The position numbers and the translations under genes are program-made. The notes under the pieces were generated by a model. It did not search any database, was not told the DNA's origin, and saw only the letters and a list, made by a program, of their open reading frames with translations. Source: Mycetocola saprophilus (GTDB taxonomy: Bacteria; Actinomycetota; Actinomycetes; Actinomycetales; Microbacteriaceae). Taken from it: a stretch of DNA of 64,000 nucleotides. Numbering within the stretch: position 1 is the first letter of the stretch; each line of letters opens with the position of its first letter. Positions 25,656 through 34,332 of the stretch are shown one piece after another. Location of the stretch: positions 186,001 through 250,000 of the forward strand of contig NZ_JOEC01000001.1 of assembly GCF_000718085.1 (NCBI RefSeq), read 5' to 3'.

Positions 25656-26983
25656 GTGAGGGCACAACCGGCACGCACCGCGGTCCCACCTTTGAGCAGC
25701 GGTTTGTGCGCATTCGCCGCTCGGGATCCTTTTTCCGGCCCTTCGTGATCGCGATTCCCGTATCCGTGGCGATCGGCATTCAGAACTCCGAGGGTGTGCC
25801 CGGCTGGTGGAGCGTTGTCGCGGTATTGGTCGCGCTGATCCTGCTCCTGCGGGGCGTGTGGGTCACCCGGAGACACGTGATCATCATGAACCTCTGGGGT
25901 CCGCGGATTGTGCGCCGATCACGCGTTCGCGGCGTCGGGATCGAAAAGAGCGAGGTGTGGTTTGCCAATTCACCGGGCTACACGCGTCCGATGCTTGTGC
26001 TCGCACTGGAGGGGCGCACCAGCCCGGTCGGCGGTGAGGGCGGTTTTGTTCCCGCGCGCGACGCGCAGGCGGCCCTCGATGAGCTGCGCTGGCGTCTCGG
26101 GGCACACCTGGTAGACCCGATCGTGGCGGTCCCCGAATCCGGCACCGCACAGCGGCGTGGGCTGCGTGTGCTCCCGGCGGATCTTCCGCTTCCCTCGGGT
26201 CTCACCCCGGTGGAGAACCCCGCGGTGCTCCTGCCATACCGCTATGAAAATCCGGCCGCGCGCGTCTCCACCCAGGGAGTCGTGGCCAACGAGCTGATGT
26301 ACCTCGGCGACTATTACAAGATGCCCGTGGCGCAGACACAGGCGACCGGGGAGGCCTGGGTGAAATCCGATGAGCTCCTGGATTCCTCACGCATCCCGCG
26401 GCTTCCGGCGCTTCTCCCGCTCGTGATCCGGCACCGGGACATGGCGCTCGCCGTGACCCGCACCCTGCTACCCGGGCGGATGGATGGTGCGGGACCGCTC
26501 GGTGCCGAGGACCTTTTTGATCGTGAACCGCGCGGAATCGAAGTGGACCGCGCCCTGGCCGGAACCGGGCTGGCCCTCGCCCTGGTGCCGGAGGGGTGGG
26601 AGCTTGCCTCGCGCGAACACTCGGCTGCCGTGGATCCCGAGAGCCTGCGTGAGCCCGAGCCGATCCTCCTGGAGGTGTTGCATCGCGAGCTCGCCGATGG
26701 GTGGGCACGCAGCCGGGCTGCGGATCTGCGTGCGGTGTTTCGATCGGACCGGGACGAGTTCTCCCAGCTGCCGGTGGAGGCGCGTGGACTGGTGGCCGCG
26801 GCCCACCTGATGCGCAACCAGCCGCGGTACCTCGCGCTGGTGTCGAGTGAGACCGTGCTGCGTCGACAGGACACCGGAGACGCCTGGGTGCTGGAGCGCC
26901 TGGCCGCCTCGGGATTCGCCGCGGACGCACTCTGGGACTACGCGCGAGCCCGGGACCCTCGCCGCGAAAGGGTCGGGGAATAA
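25652..26983 (+). CDS. Membrane protein B2 of a duplicated module
   Basis: Function not recognised. Encodes 443 residues, coupled by ATGA to A2. It follows the B1 plan: two helices near the N-terminus, RGVWVTRRHVIIMNLWGPRI and a beta-rich stretch, then a soluble domain with LVIRHRDMALAVTRTLLPG, DRALAGTGLALALVPEGW and ALWDYARAR at the end. The strongest A/B conservation lies just after the membrane helices and in the LPG motif. No catalytic residues can be named. About 15 bp after the stop, a promoter for the next gene begins, so the operon ends here. Confidence 0.75.
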   Translation: MSEGTTGTHRGPTFEQRFVRIRRSGSFFRPFVIAIPVSVAIGIQNSEGVPGWWSVVAVLVALILLLRGVWVTRRHVIIMNLWGPRIVRRSRVRGVGIEKSEVWFANSPGYTRPMLVLALEGRTSPVGGEGGFVPARDAQAALDELRWRLGAHLVDPIVAVPESGTAQRRGLRVLPADLPLPSGLTPVENPAVLLPYRYENPAARVSTQGVVANELMYLGDYYKMPVAQTQATGEAWVKSDELLDSSRIPRLPALLPLVIRHRDMALAVTRTLLPGRMDGAGPLGAEDLFDREPRGIEVDRALAGTGLALALVPEGWELASREHSAAVDPESLREPEPILLEVLHRELADGWARSRAADLRAVFRSDRDEFSQLPVEARGLVAAAHLMRNQPRYLALVSSETVLRRQDTGDAWVLERLAASGFAADALWDYARARDPRRERVGE

Positions 26984-27000
26984 ACTCGGGAGGGGTGCAG

Positions 27001-27032
27001 TTGACCCATATATCTATTCAAATGGATATACT
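27001..27032 (+). promoter_or_regulatory. Promoter and palindromic operator of the LLM monooxygenase gene
   Basis: TTGACC (27001-27006) is a -35 candidate and TATACT (27027-27032) a -10, but their spacing is 20 bp. The 22-bp near-palindrome TATATCTATTCAAATGGATATA spans 27009-27030, with 9 of 11 pairs matching plus one G-T. Its AT-richness stands out from the surroundings, as expected for a repressor site (for example MarR type). Confidence 0.6.
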
Positions 27033-27061
27033 TAGGGTGATTGAGAGCAGAGGGACACACC

Positions 27062-28252
27062 ATGCAGTTTGGAATCTTCAGCGTCGGTGACGTGACCACC
27101 GACCCCACGACCGGCAAGACCCCCACCGAGCATGAGCGGATCCAGGCGATCCTTGCCATCGCCCGCAAGGCCGAGGAGGTGGGCCTGGACGTCTTCGCGA
27201 CCGGTGAGCACCACAACCCGCCGTTTGTGCCCTCAAGCCCCACCACGATGCTCGGGTTCCTGGCCGCGCAGACCAACCGCATCCTGCTGAGCACCTCGAC
27301 CACGCTGATCACCACCAATGACCCGGTGAAGATCGCCGAGGACTTCGCGATGCTCCAGCACATCAGCGGCGGCCGGGTGGACCTGATGATGGGCCGGGGC
27401 AACACCGGCCCGGTCTACCCCTGGTTCGGCAAGGACATCCGCGACGGCATCTCCCTGGCCATCGAGAACTACGCGCTGCTGCACCGCCTGTGGCGCGAGG
27501 ACTTCGTGGACTGGGAGGGGAAGTTCCGCACCCCGCTGCAGGGCTTCCAGTCGACCCCGCGTCCGCTGGATGGGATCGCCCCCTTCGTCTGGCACGGCTC
27601 GATCCGCAGCCCCCAGATCGCCGAGCAGGCCGCCTACTACGGCGACGGATTCTTCCACAACAACATCTTCTGGCCGCAGCAGCACACGGCTCAGATGATC
27701 AACCTGTACCGCGAGCGCTATGAGCACTACGGTCACGGGCCCGCGGCCCACGCGATCGTGGGTGTGGGTGGTCAGGTGTTTATGCGCAAGAACTCGCAGG
27801 CCGCGAAGGATGAGTTCCGTCCCTACTTCAACAACGCCCCGGTCTACGGTCACGGCCCCTCGATGGAGGAGTTCACCGAACAGACCCCGCTGACCGTGGG
27901 ATCCCCGCAGGAGGTCATCGACCGCTATGCCGCCCAGCAGGAGCTCTACGGCGACTACCAGCGCCAGCTGTTCCTGATGGATCACGCGGGCCTGCCGCTG
28001 AAGACCGTGCTCGAGCAGCTCGACCTGCTGGGCGAGGAGGTTGTGCCGGTGCTGCGCCGCGAGTTCGCCGCCAAGCGTGCGCCGGGTGTGCCCGATGCGC
28101 CGACCCACGCGAGCCTGCTCGCCGCCAGCGGTACTGTCTCCCAGGCGATCGCGCCGCAGAACGACCCGACCTATGACACCGGTTTCGGGGTGACCGGTAT
28201 CGCACCGGGTGCCGCGACCCTGGCCTCGCTGGATGCCGAGTCGGGCCGTTGA
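27062..28252 (+). CDS. LLM class flavin-dependent oxidoreductase, CE1758-like
   Basis: Encodes 396 residues from ATG 27062, with AGAGGGA at good distance. It is a luciferase-like monooxygenase: MQFGIFSVGDVT, LDVFATGEHHNPPFVPSSP, ILLSTSTTLITTNDPVKIAED and GRVDLMMGRGNTGPVYPWFG. This matches the subgroup that in Actinobacteria is paired with an NADPH-dependent FMN reductase, and that gene follows 46 bp downstream. The pair probably forms a two-component monooxygenase in which the reductase supplies FMNH2. The substrate is unknown. The last 60 residues are a low-complexity extension. Confidence 0.92.
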   Translation: MQFGIFSVGDVTTDPTTGKTPTEHERIQAILAIARKAEEVGLDVFATGEHHNPPFVPSSPTTMLGFLAAQTNRILLSTSTTLITTNDPVKIAEDFAMLQHISGGRVDLMMGRGNTGPVYPWFGKDIRDGISLAIENYALLHRLWREDFVDWEGKFRTPLQGFQSTPRPLDGIAPFVWHGSIRSPQIAEQAAYYGDGFFHNNIFWPQQHTAQMINLYRERYEHYGHGPAAHAIVGVGGQVFMRKNSQAAKDEFRPYFNNAPVYGHGPSMEEFTEQTPLTVGSPQEVIDRYAAQQELYGDYQRQLFLMDHAGLPLKTVLEQLDLLGEEVVPVLRREFAAKRAPGVPDAPTHASLLAASGTVSQAIAPQNDPTYDTGFGVTGIAPGAATLASLDAESGR

Positions 28253-28298
28253 GCACGCTCGTCGCACCCGTCGCACCCCGAGAACTGGAGGTTTGATC

Positions 28299-29069
28299 AT
28301 GACCGCGCGTCGCATTGCCGTCATTAGTGCCGGGCTCAGCGAGCCCTCCTCGACCCGTCAGCTGGCCGATGCCCTCGCCCGCGCGAGCGCAATCGAGCTG
28401 GAGCGCGGGGGAGAGGCGGCCGAGATCGAGGTCATCGAGCTGCGCCACATCGCCCCCGACGTGCTGAACGGTCTGCTCACCGGAACCCATGCCGCGCCCC
28501 TCGCGAACGCCCTGCGCGTGGTCGAGGATGCCGACGCGGTGATCGCGGTTACGCCGATTTTCAGCACCAGCTACTCGGGCCTGTTCAAGATGTTTGTGGA
28601 CCTGATCGACCGCGACGCCCTGACCGGCACGCCGGTGATCCTCGGCGCGACCGCGGGCACCCCGCGGCACTCGCTGGCGATCGACTATGCGATCCGTCCG
28701 ATCTTCGCCTACCTGCACGCCGACGTGGTCCCCACCGGGGTCTTCGCGGCAACCGCCGACTGGGGTGGGCAGGGGACCGATGCCGAGGGTCTGCCGGGCC
28801 GCATCGCCCGCGCCGCGCGTGAGCTGGCGGGCAAGCTCGCCGGTAGCGCGCCGCGTTCGTTCCGGGAATTGCCGGCCGCCTCGGAGTCCGCCGCGGGAGA
28901 GATCGTTGCGGGTGGCGCTGCTGTGCCCGGATCGGAAGGGGCCGACTCCGGTACCGCTCGTGCCGGCGGTTCCCCCTCCGCCCCGCGACCCACCGCCTCG
29001 CTGGGTGGCGCGGCCTCCCGGGCTTTCGATGGTGGTTTTGTCCCGATGGGGGATCTGCTGCCGCACTAG
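28299..29069 (+). CDS. NADPH-dependent FMN reductase (partner of the LLM monooxygenase)
   Basis: Encodes 256 residues from ATG 28299, with CTGGAGG upstream. The flavodoxin-like domain covers residues 1 to about 185: IAVISAGLSEPSSTRQLADA, VTPIFSTSYSGLFKMFVDLI and GATAGTPRHSLAIDYAIRPI. It belongs to the reductase family next to CE1758-type LLM proteins and should make reduced FMN for it. After about residue 190 the protein carries a Ser/Ala/Gly-rich disordered tail of 65 residues, longer than usual for the family. Confidence 0.9.
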   Translation: MTARRIAVISAGLSEPSSTRQLADALARASAIELERGGEAAEIEVIELRHIAPDVLNGLLTGTHAAPLANALRVVEDADAVIAVTPIFSTSYSGLFKMFVDLIDRDALTGTPVILGATAGTPRHSLAIDYAIRPIFAYLHADVVPTGVFAATADWGGQGTDAEGLPGRIARAARELAGKLAGSAPRSFRELPAASESAAGEIVAGGAAVPGSEGADSGTARAGGSPSAPRPTASLGGAASRAFDGGFVPMGDLLPH

Positions 29070-29213
29070 ATTTCTCCCTGCCTCACACCTCGCGCCGGGG
29101 TATCCCCTTCGGATACCTCGGCGTTGTGCGTATCCGCGCGCGCCTGCTAGGGTCATCCCACACAGTCGGGATATCGTCCCGATTATCGGTACCGTCGCCG
29201 AAAGGGCCCCGCA

Positions 29214-29981
29214 ATGACCGTTTCCCCCGCTCGCACCCCGCTGTCTCCGATCCTCACGGAGACCCCGATTGTGGCCGTGCTGCGTGCCCGGCACGCGCGC
29301 GAATACGCGCCGGTGATCGAGGCCCTGGTGGCCGGTGGGGTGCGCTCGATCGAGCTGACCCTCAGCACCGACGGCGTGTTTGAGCACCTGCCCGAGCTGA
29401 TCAAGAACTTCGGCGAGCGCGCCGAGATCGGGGTCGGCACCATCACCTCCCGCGATCAGGCCAGGCGTGCCCTGGATGGCGGTGCCGCGTATCTGGTCAC
29501 CCCGATCACCGACCTCAACATCATCGCCGCCGCCACCGCGCGCCGCGTGCCCGTGTTCCCCGGCGGGCTCACCCCCACCGAGCTGTTCTCGGCCTGGGAT
29601 GCCGGAGCCGCCGCGGTCAAGCTGTTCCCCGCGAGCACGGTTGGGCCCGGCTATATCGCGCAGCTGCGCGGTCCGTTCCCGGGCATTCGGGTGGTCCCCT
29701 CGGGGGGAATCGGCGTGGATGACGCGGCCGCCTGGATCCGTGCCGGTGCCTCGGCCGTGAGTCTCGGAGGCCCGCTGCTCGGGGACGCCTTCGCCGGCGG
29801 CGACCTGGCCGCGCTGACCGATCGCGCCCGCCGCCTGGTCGACAACGTGGCCGACGCCCGCGGGGAAGCTCGTCCCGCCGTCTCCGCTGGCGCGGAGCAT
29901 GCATCCGAAAACGTCTCGACTGCCGAGGCTGCCGCCGCGCGGGTGGCGGAAAACCCGTCGAGCGTCGAGGCCGCCCGATGA
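29214..29981 (+). CDS. eda: 2-dehydro-3-deoxy-phosphogluconate (KDPG) aldolase
   Basis: Encodes 255 residues. The barrel (residues 10-210) has the class I aldolase features: PIVAVLRARHAREY, the strand SIELTLST, GVGTITSRDQARRALDGGA, FPGGLTPTELFSAWDAGA and the Schiff-base lysine in AAVKLFPAS. It splits KDPG (or 4-hydroxy-2-oxoglutarate) to pyruvate and glyceraldehyde 3-phosphate (or glyoxylate). The C-terminal 45 residues are an Ala/Glu-rich extension. It overlaps by ATGA the sugar kinase gene, which would make its substrate, so the pair forms the lower part of a hexuronate or gluconate pathway. Confidence 0.93.
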   Translation: MTVSPARTPLSPILTETPIVAVLRARHAREYAPVIEALVAGGVRSIELTLSTDGVFEHLPELIKNFGERAEIGVGTITSRDQARRALDGGAAYLVTPITDLNIIAAATARRVPVFPGGLTPTELFSAWDAGAAAVKLFPASTVGPGYIAQLRGPFPGIRVVPSGGIGVDDAAAWIRAGASAVSLGGPLLGDAFAGGDLAALTDRARRLVDNVADARGEARPAVSAGAEHASENVSTAEAAAARVAENPSSVEAAR

Positions 29982-30946
29982 CCCGCAACGATCTGGGCGT
30001 GAGCGCAACCGAGGTGCTGACCTTCGGCGAGACGATGGCGCTGATGCGCACCGATTCGCCGGGCCCCCTAGCCACCGCCCATCAGCTTGCCCTGGGCATC
30101 GGTGGGGCCGAAACCAACGTGGCCATCGCGCTGCGCCGGCTCGGGACCGACGTGACCTGGATCGGTCGGGTGGGCGACGACGGTCTCGGCGAAAAGGTGC
30201 TGCGCGAGGTCGCCGCCGAGGGGGTGCGGGTGGTACCGATCCTCGATCCGCACGCCCCCACCGGGCTGATGATCAAGGAGCGTCGCACCGGTGACCACAC
30301 CCGGGTCACCTACTACCGTGCGGGCAGCGCGGCCTCCCGGCTCACACCCGAGGACGTGCCTGCCGAGCGGATCGCCGCCGCCCGACTGCTCCACGTCACC
30401 GGCATCACCCCCGCGCTCTCGGCGAGCGCCCGCGAGACGGTGTTTGCCGCCGTGGATATCGCCCGCGAGCGCGGCGTGACGGTGGCCCTGGATCTCAACT
30501 ATCGTGCGGCGCTGTGGTCGGCGGAGGAAGCCGGGGAGGTTCTGCGCGAGCTGGTCACCCGGGCGGACATCGTGTTTGCCGGGGATGATGAGGCCGCGCT
30601 GGTTGTGGGCACCGGCGAGTGCGCCGATCTGGCGCGCGGACTCGCCGCTCTGGGGCCCGCTCAGGTCGTCATCAAGCGCGGGGACAAGGGTGCCCATGCG
30701 CTGATCGAGGGCGAGGTGCTCGATGTGGAGGCCGTGCCCATCCGCCCGGTCGACACCGTGGGGGCCGGGGATGCGTTTGTGGCCGGATACCTGGCCGAGT
30801 ATCTGGCCGGTGAGTCGCCCGCCCGTCGCCTACACACGGCCGTGCGCACCGGCGCATTTGCCTGCCTGGTCGCGGGGGACTGGGAGGGCATGCCGACCCG
30901 CCGCGAGCTCTCCCTACTCGACTCGACCGATCCGGTCCAGCGCTAG
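29978..30946 (+). CDS. PfkB-family sugar kinase, probable 2-keto-3-deoxygluconate kinase
   Basis: Encodes 322 residues, coupled to eda by ATGA. The ribokinase fold is recognised by VLTFGETMALMRTDSPG, the glycine motif GIGGAETNVAIALRRLG (PfkB signature 1) and DTVGAGDAFVAGYLAEYLAG (signature 2, with the catalytic Asp in GAGDAF). The combination with eda points to phosphorylation of 2-keto-3-deoxygluconate (KdgK). Fructokinase is the alternative from sequence alone. The IclR regulator encoded convergently just downstream is the likely controller. Confidence 0.88.
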   Translation: MTRNDLGVSATEVLTFGETMALMRTDSPGPLATAHQLALGIGGAETNVAIALRRLGTDVTWIGRVGDDGLGEKVLREVAAEGVRVVPILDPHAPTGLMIKERRTGDHTRVTYYRAGSAASRLTPEDVPAERIAAARLLHVTGITPALSASARETVFAAVDIARERGVTVALDLNYRAALWSAEEAGEVLRELVTRADIVFAGDDEAALVVGTGECADLARGLAALGPAQVVIKRGDKGAHALIEGEVLDVEAVPIRPVDTVGAGDAFVAGYLAEYLAGESPARRLHTAVRTGAFACLVAGDWEGMPTRRELSLLDSTDPVQR

Positions 30947-31017
30947 CCCGACGCCGGTCGGGGCTCCAACCGTGAAGACTCGGGTGACGACCGGCGAGGT
31001 AGGTGTGCGCGACCCGT

Positions 31018-31042
31018 GCCCGGTTTCGAGTGGGAACCGGGC
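31018..31042. terminator. Hairpin between convergent kinase and IclR genes
   Basis: GCCCGGTT (31018-31025) pairs with AACCGGGC (31035-31042), ending one base before the IclR stop codon. The T run is poor, so termination may be weak. Confidence 0.55.
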
Positions 31043-31813
31043 CTAGACCCAGTGCTCGGCGAAGTCCGGGGTGAGGTGCGCGCCGATCTCCGGGGCGGCG
31101 GCGCTCAGGACCGCGGCCACCTCGGCGATCCGCTCGGGTGTCATAAACACGCTCGGTGCCGACACCGACACCGCCGCGCGATACTCCCCGGTCACGTCCG
31201 CGACGGCCACCGCGACACACGTGATGCCCAGCTCGTTCTCCTGATCATCCAGCGCAAACCCGCGGGTGGCAACCGCGCCGAGTGCCGCACTAAACGCGCC
31301 GACATCGGCGAGGGAGCGCTCGGTGCGGCGCTCGGCCGGATCGAAGTAGGTCGCGGCCACCGCGGGATCGGCATGGGCGAGCAGGGCCTTTCCCATCGCC
31401 GTGTGCTGGGCGCGAAAGCGCGCGCCGGGACGCGAGGCCATGTCGATGCCGCGGCGTCCGCGGGCCTTGGCTAGGTAGAGGATGTCGGTCCCGTCCAGGA
31501 TGCCCAGGTGGGTCGCATCGCCCAGTTCGGCGGCGATCCCGGCCAGGAGCTGCTGGACGCGGCTGGGGAGATCCATCTCGCGCTCGGCCAGGCTGCCGAG
31601 CTCCAGCAGCGCTACGCCCAGGCGGTAGCGTCCATCCGAACTCAGGGTGAGAAAACGGGTGTTCACCAGCGAGGTCAGCATGCGGTGCGCGGCCGACCGG
31701 CTCAGGCCGCTCGCGGCGGCCAGCTCATCCAGGCGAACCGTGCCGTGCGCGACCAGGCGCAGCAGGCCCAGCCCGCGCTCGAGGGTCAGGGCACCGGATG
31801 TGGGCGTAGTCAT
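31043..31813 (-). CDS. IclR family transcriptional regulator
   Basis: Encodes 256 residues: an N-terminal winged helix (residues 8-65, [22 protein letters not shown]) and a C-terminal effector domain (75-250) with [20 protein letters not shown] and [17 protein letters not shown]. The IclR family often controls sugar acid catabolism (KdgR and others), so it probably controls the eda-kinase pair beside it, with KDG or a related acid as effector; this is an inference from position. The rpsO promoter is divergent from it. Confidence 0.9.
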   Translation of the reverse strand: MTTPTSGALTLERGLGLLRLVAHGTVRLDELAAASGLSRSAAHRMLTSLVNTRFLTLSSDGRYRLGVALLELGSLAEREMDLPSRVQQLLAGIAAELGDATHLGILDGTDILYLAKARGRRGIDMASRPGARFRAQHTAMGKALLAHADPAVAATYFDPAERRTERSLADVGAFSAALGAVATRGFALDDQENELGITCVAVAVADVTGEYRAAVSVSAPSVFMTPERIAEVAAVLSAAAPEIGAHLTPDFAEHWV

Positions 31814-31875
31814 GCCCCCAGTATCGCAGCCGGAGGGTTCGCCACGCCTGGTTCGGAGGGGACGCGCGAAGCTGT

Positions 31876-31881
31876 TATAGT
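31876..31881 (+). promoter_or_regulatory. Probable -10 of the rpsO promoter
   Basis: TATAGT matches the -10 consensus at five of six positions and lies 92 bp before the rpsO ATG. A weak -35 (TTCGGA) lies 18 bp upstream. Confidence 0.45.
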
Positions 31882-31972
31882 TGAGAGGTTGCCGTTAGAT
31901 CGGCCGCGGATTAAGAGAGCCCACGCATCCCGTGTGCGGCACCGCGCAGCGAACAGAAAGGGGATCACCACT

Positions 31973-32242
31973 ATGGCTATTACTGACGAAGTCAAGAAGG
32001 CGATCATCGAAGAATACGCGACTCAGCCCGGTGACACCGGATCCCCTGAGGTCCAGGTTGCTCTGCTGAGCGCCCGGATCAAGGATCTGACCGAGCACCT
32101 CAAGGAGCACAAGCACGACCACCACTCGCGTCGTGGCCTGCTGCTCATGGTGGGTAAGCGTCGTCGTCTGCTGGGTTACCTGCAGGATGTGGACATCAAC
32201 CGCTACCGTTCGCTCATCGAGCGCCTCGGCCTGCGCCGCTAG
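31973..32242 (+). CDS. rpsO: 30S ribosomal protein S15
   Basis: Encodes 89 residues, exactly the usual length. The sequence is clear: [54 protein letters not shown] and [22 protein letters not shown]15 binds 16S rRNA early in 30S assembly. ATG 31973 is preceded by AAAGGGGA. As in many bacteria pnp follows on the same strand, here separated by three small genes. Confidence 0.99.
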   Translation: MAITDEVKKAIIEEYATQPGDTGSPEVQVALLSARIKDLTEHLKEHKHDHHSRRGLLLMVGKRRRLLGYLQDVDINRYRSLIERLGLRR

Positions 32243-32280
32243 TTCGCGACACAGTTCTTCGCGTTTTCAACGCTCTCGTC

Positions 32281-32317
32281 GGGCCGTCGATCTTCCTCTG
32301 GGAATGATCGGCGGCCC
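32281..32317 (+). terminator. Intrinsic terminator after rpsO
   Basis: A 12-bp stem with one G-T pair (32281-32292 with 32306-32317), then a T-rich tail. Confidence 0.75.
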
Positions 32318-32356
32318 CTCGTCTTTTCCCCGCAGAATTTAGAGGATGATCCCGGT

Positions 32357-32992
32357 ATGACCACCCCGACCACGCCCCGTCCGCGCCGCGCCCTGACCCA
32401 GTGGGTCGGATATCCGGTGCTGGTTCTGCTTGTGTACTTTGTGGCGGGATCGGTGCTGCTTCCGCTGGTCGACGGCGTCGCGCATATCGTCGCCGTGGCG
32501 GTCCTGGTCGCGATCGGGCTCTACCTGCTGGTGTGGCTCTGGCGCTGGGGGAGTGGTCCCAAGGCCGCCCGCAAGCCGCTCACCTCGCTGCGGGACGTGA
32601 GCCTGCGCGCCCTGGGTCGCGATGCGGATACCGTGGGTGAGGTCACCACCCTCGCCTCGCGCACCCCGGTGCCCGAGAGCCGTTTCTTCCGCAGCCCCCT
32701 GACCACCGTGCAGGCGTGGCGCGGGGATTTCCCGGCCGCGATCCTGGTGCCCGGCATCACCAGCGGCGTCTCCCGCAACCTGCGCGTGGGTGTGCAGATG
32801 GAGGGCGGCGGCAAGGTCTATCTGGTGGGATTCATCGCCCCCGAGCAGGACCGTGACCTGCTCGAGCGCCTCGAACCCCTTGCCGCGCGCGGCGAGTATG
32901 TCAGCGTGCCCGCGCAGATTCTCAAGAGCACCCTGGGTCACAACCTCACCGTCGACCTGGATCTCTCGGTCCTCCCGGCCGAGCTCGCCTAG
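32357..32992 (+). CDS. Small membrane protein of unknown function
   Basis: Not recognised. Encodes 211 residues with a basic start (MTTPTTPRPRRALTQW) and two membrane helices (about 17-38 and 43-63), followed by a soluble domain of about 140 residues containing FRSPLTTVQAWRGDFPAAI and VGVQMEGGGKVYLVGFIAPE. The topology suggests a short periplasmic loop and a cytoplasmic C-terminal domain. It is flanked by hairpins on both sides, so it is probably a single-gene unit. Confidence 0.7.
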   Translation: MTTPTTPRPRRALTQWVGYPVLVLLVYFVAGSVLLPLVDGVAHIVAVAVLVAIGLYLLVWLWRWGSGPKAARKPLTSLRDVSLRALGRDADTVGEVTTLASRTPVPESRFFRSPLTTVQAWRGDFPAAILVPGITSGVSRNLRVGVQMEGGGKVYLVGFIAPEQDRDLLERLEPLAARGEYVSVPAQILKSTLGHNLTVDLDLSVLPAELA

Positions 32993-33126
32993 TCTTCGCC
33001 ACCGCGCGTCTCGGAGAGTCGGCGCGCGCGTTTTCCGCCCGCGCGTACCGCGGGGCGAATGGTCGCGCTGTACTCTGGAACGTACTACGGGTATGTCACC
33101 CGCACCATATAACGGGGAGAGAATGC

Positions 33127-34194
33127 ATGGCCGAGCGCGGAATCGCCTCCAGTCTGGTGCGATTTGCCCCGGGCGGCCCCCGCTGGCCGGCCGCCGTCCA
33201 GGCGGGCATCGCGATGTTCCTCCCGATCACCATCGGTACCGCCCTCGGTGCACCCCAGCTGGGACTGCTCGCCGGAACCGGCGCCTTCGCGGCGATGTAC
33301 GGGGGCGGAATCTCGCGCCTGGACCGTGTCCGGGCGCTGCCGTTTGTGGTGGTCGCACTGATCCTCTCGGCGGGGCTCGGGGTGCTCGGCTCGGGATCGC
33401 ATGCGACCGCGCTGATCGTGGTGTTGATTTCGGGAGTCCTCTCCTCCATTCTCTCCGCGGGATATAACGTCGGTGCCCCCGGTGCGTTCATGTTCACCCT
33501 GGTGACCGGAATCGGCGTGCAGCTGGCCGCCCCGCGCACGAGCGGGGGTGCGGGCCTGCCCGGATGGGAGGTCATTGCGCTGGTTGCCGCCGGGGCGATC
33601 CTGGCCTACCTGGTGGTGATCGCCCCGCTGATTGTGCCGAGGATTCGGCGCGCCCAGCCCGTGCGTACCCCGGTCGCGGGAATCTTTGGCCGCTTCGGAT
33701 TTGATGACAACAGCTACCTGGCCACCGTGCGCATGGTGGTGGCGGTGGTGCTGGGAACCCTGGTGGGGATTGGAATCGACGGACACCGGGGCTACTGGAT
33801 CGTGTGCACGGCCATGGCGATCCTCAGCGTGGGACACAGCCGACGGCTGACCCTGGAACGCGGAACCCACCGGGTCCTGGGAACCCTGCTGGGCGCCGGG
33901 GTTTTCCTGCTGCTCGCGCTGATGCAGCCGCACGGGTTTGTGCTGGCGATCATCCTGGGGATCTTCCAGGGTGTCACCCAGCTGGTCATCTCGCGCCACT
34001 ACGGGCTCGCCCTGACCCTGATCACCCCGCTCGCGCTGCTGATCGCCGGAAACTCGCACGTCAACGCCGAGGCCGTGGCCTTCGAGCGGGTGCTGGACAC
34101 GGTGATCGGTGCGATCATCGCCGCCGGCGTGCTGCTGGTGACCGTGCCCCGTCCTCGGCGCCGTTCGTCAGAGGCTCCGGTCGAGCCGGCCTAG
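33127..34194 (+). CDS. FUSC family membrane protein (aromatic acid exporter-like)
   Basis: Encodes 355 residues with about ten hydrophobic segments in two groups. The second half is typical of the FUSC/YccS group: ATVRMVVAVVLGTLVGIGID, GYWIVCTAMAILSVGHSRRLTLERGTHR (part) and RVLDTVIGAIIAAGVLLV. Members export aromatic carboxylic acids or act in envelope homeostasis; the substrate here is unknown. GGGGAGA lies 5-10 bp before ATG 33127. The 3' end, including the stop codon, is duplicated directly downstream (34222-34259). Confidence 0.85.
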   Translation: MAERGIASSLVRFAPGGPRWPAAVQAGIAMFLPITIGTALGAPQLGLLAGTGAFAAMYGGGISRLDRVRALPFVVVALILSAGLGVLGSGSHATALIVVLISGVLSSILSAGYNVGAPGAFMFTLVTGIGVQLAAPRTSGGAGLPGWEVIALVAAGAILAYLVVIAPLIVPRIRRAQPVRTPVAGIFGRFGFDDNSYLATVRMVVAVVLGTLVGIGIDGHRGYWIVCTAMAILSVGHSRRLTLERGTHRVLGTLLGAGVFLLLALMQPHGFVLAIILGIFQGVTQLVISRHYGLALTLITPLALLIAGNSHVNAEAVAFERVLDTVIGAIIAAGVLLVTVPRPRRRSSEAPVEPA

Positions 34195-34259
34195 CGCGAA
34201 CCCCGTCGCCGCTCGACGGAAGCTCCGGTCGAGCCGGCCTAGCGCGAACCCCCGTCGCC
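34174..34259 (+). repeat. Tandem duplication of the FUSC gene end
   Basis: The 37-bp segment 34174-34210, which contains the FUSC stop codon, is repeated at 34222-34259 with one extra C; the period is 48 bp. The second copy is outside the gene and looks like replication slippage. Confidence 0.85.
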
Positions 34260-34332
34260 ACGCCAGGATGGGTGATTCCAGCGAAATGGGTTAGTGTGTA
34301 CCGTTGTTGTTTTCGCCGGAAAGGGAACCTGG

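Noticed and set aside
27915..30008. 697-codon open frame antisense to the LLM, FMN reductase and eda genes
   Set aside because: It crosses several well-supported genes, is rich in Gly/Arg and resembles no family.
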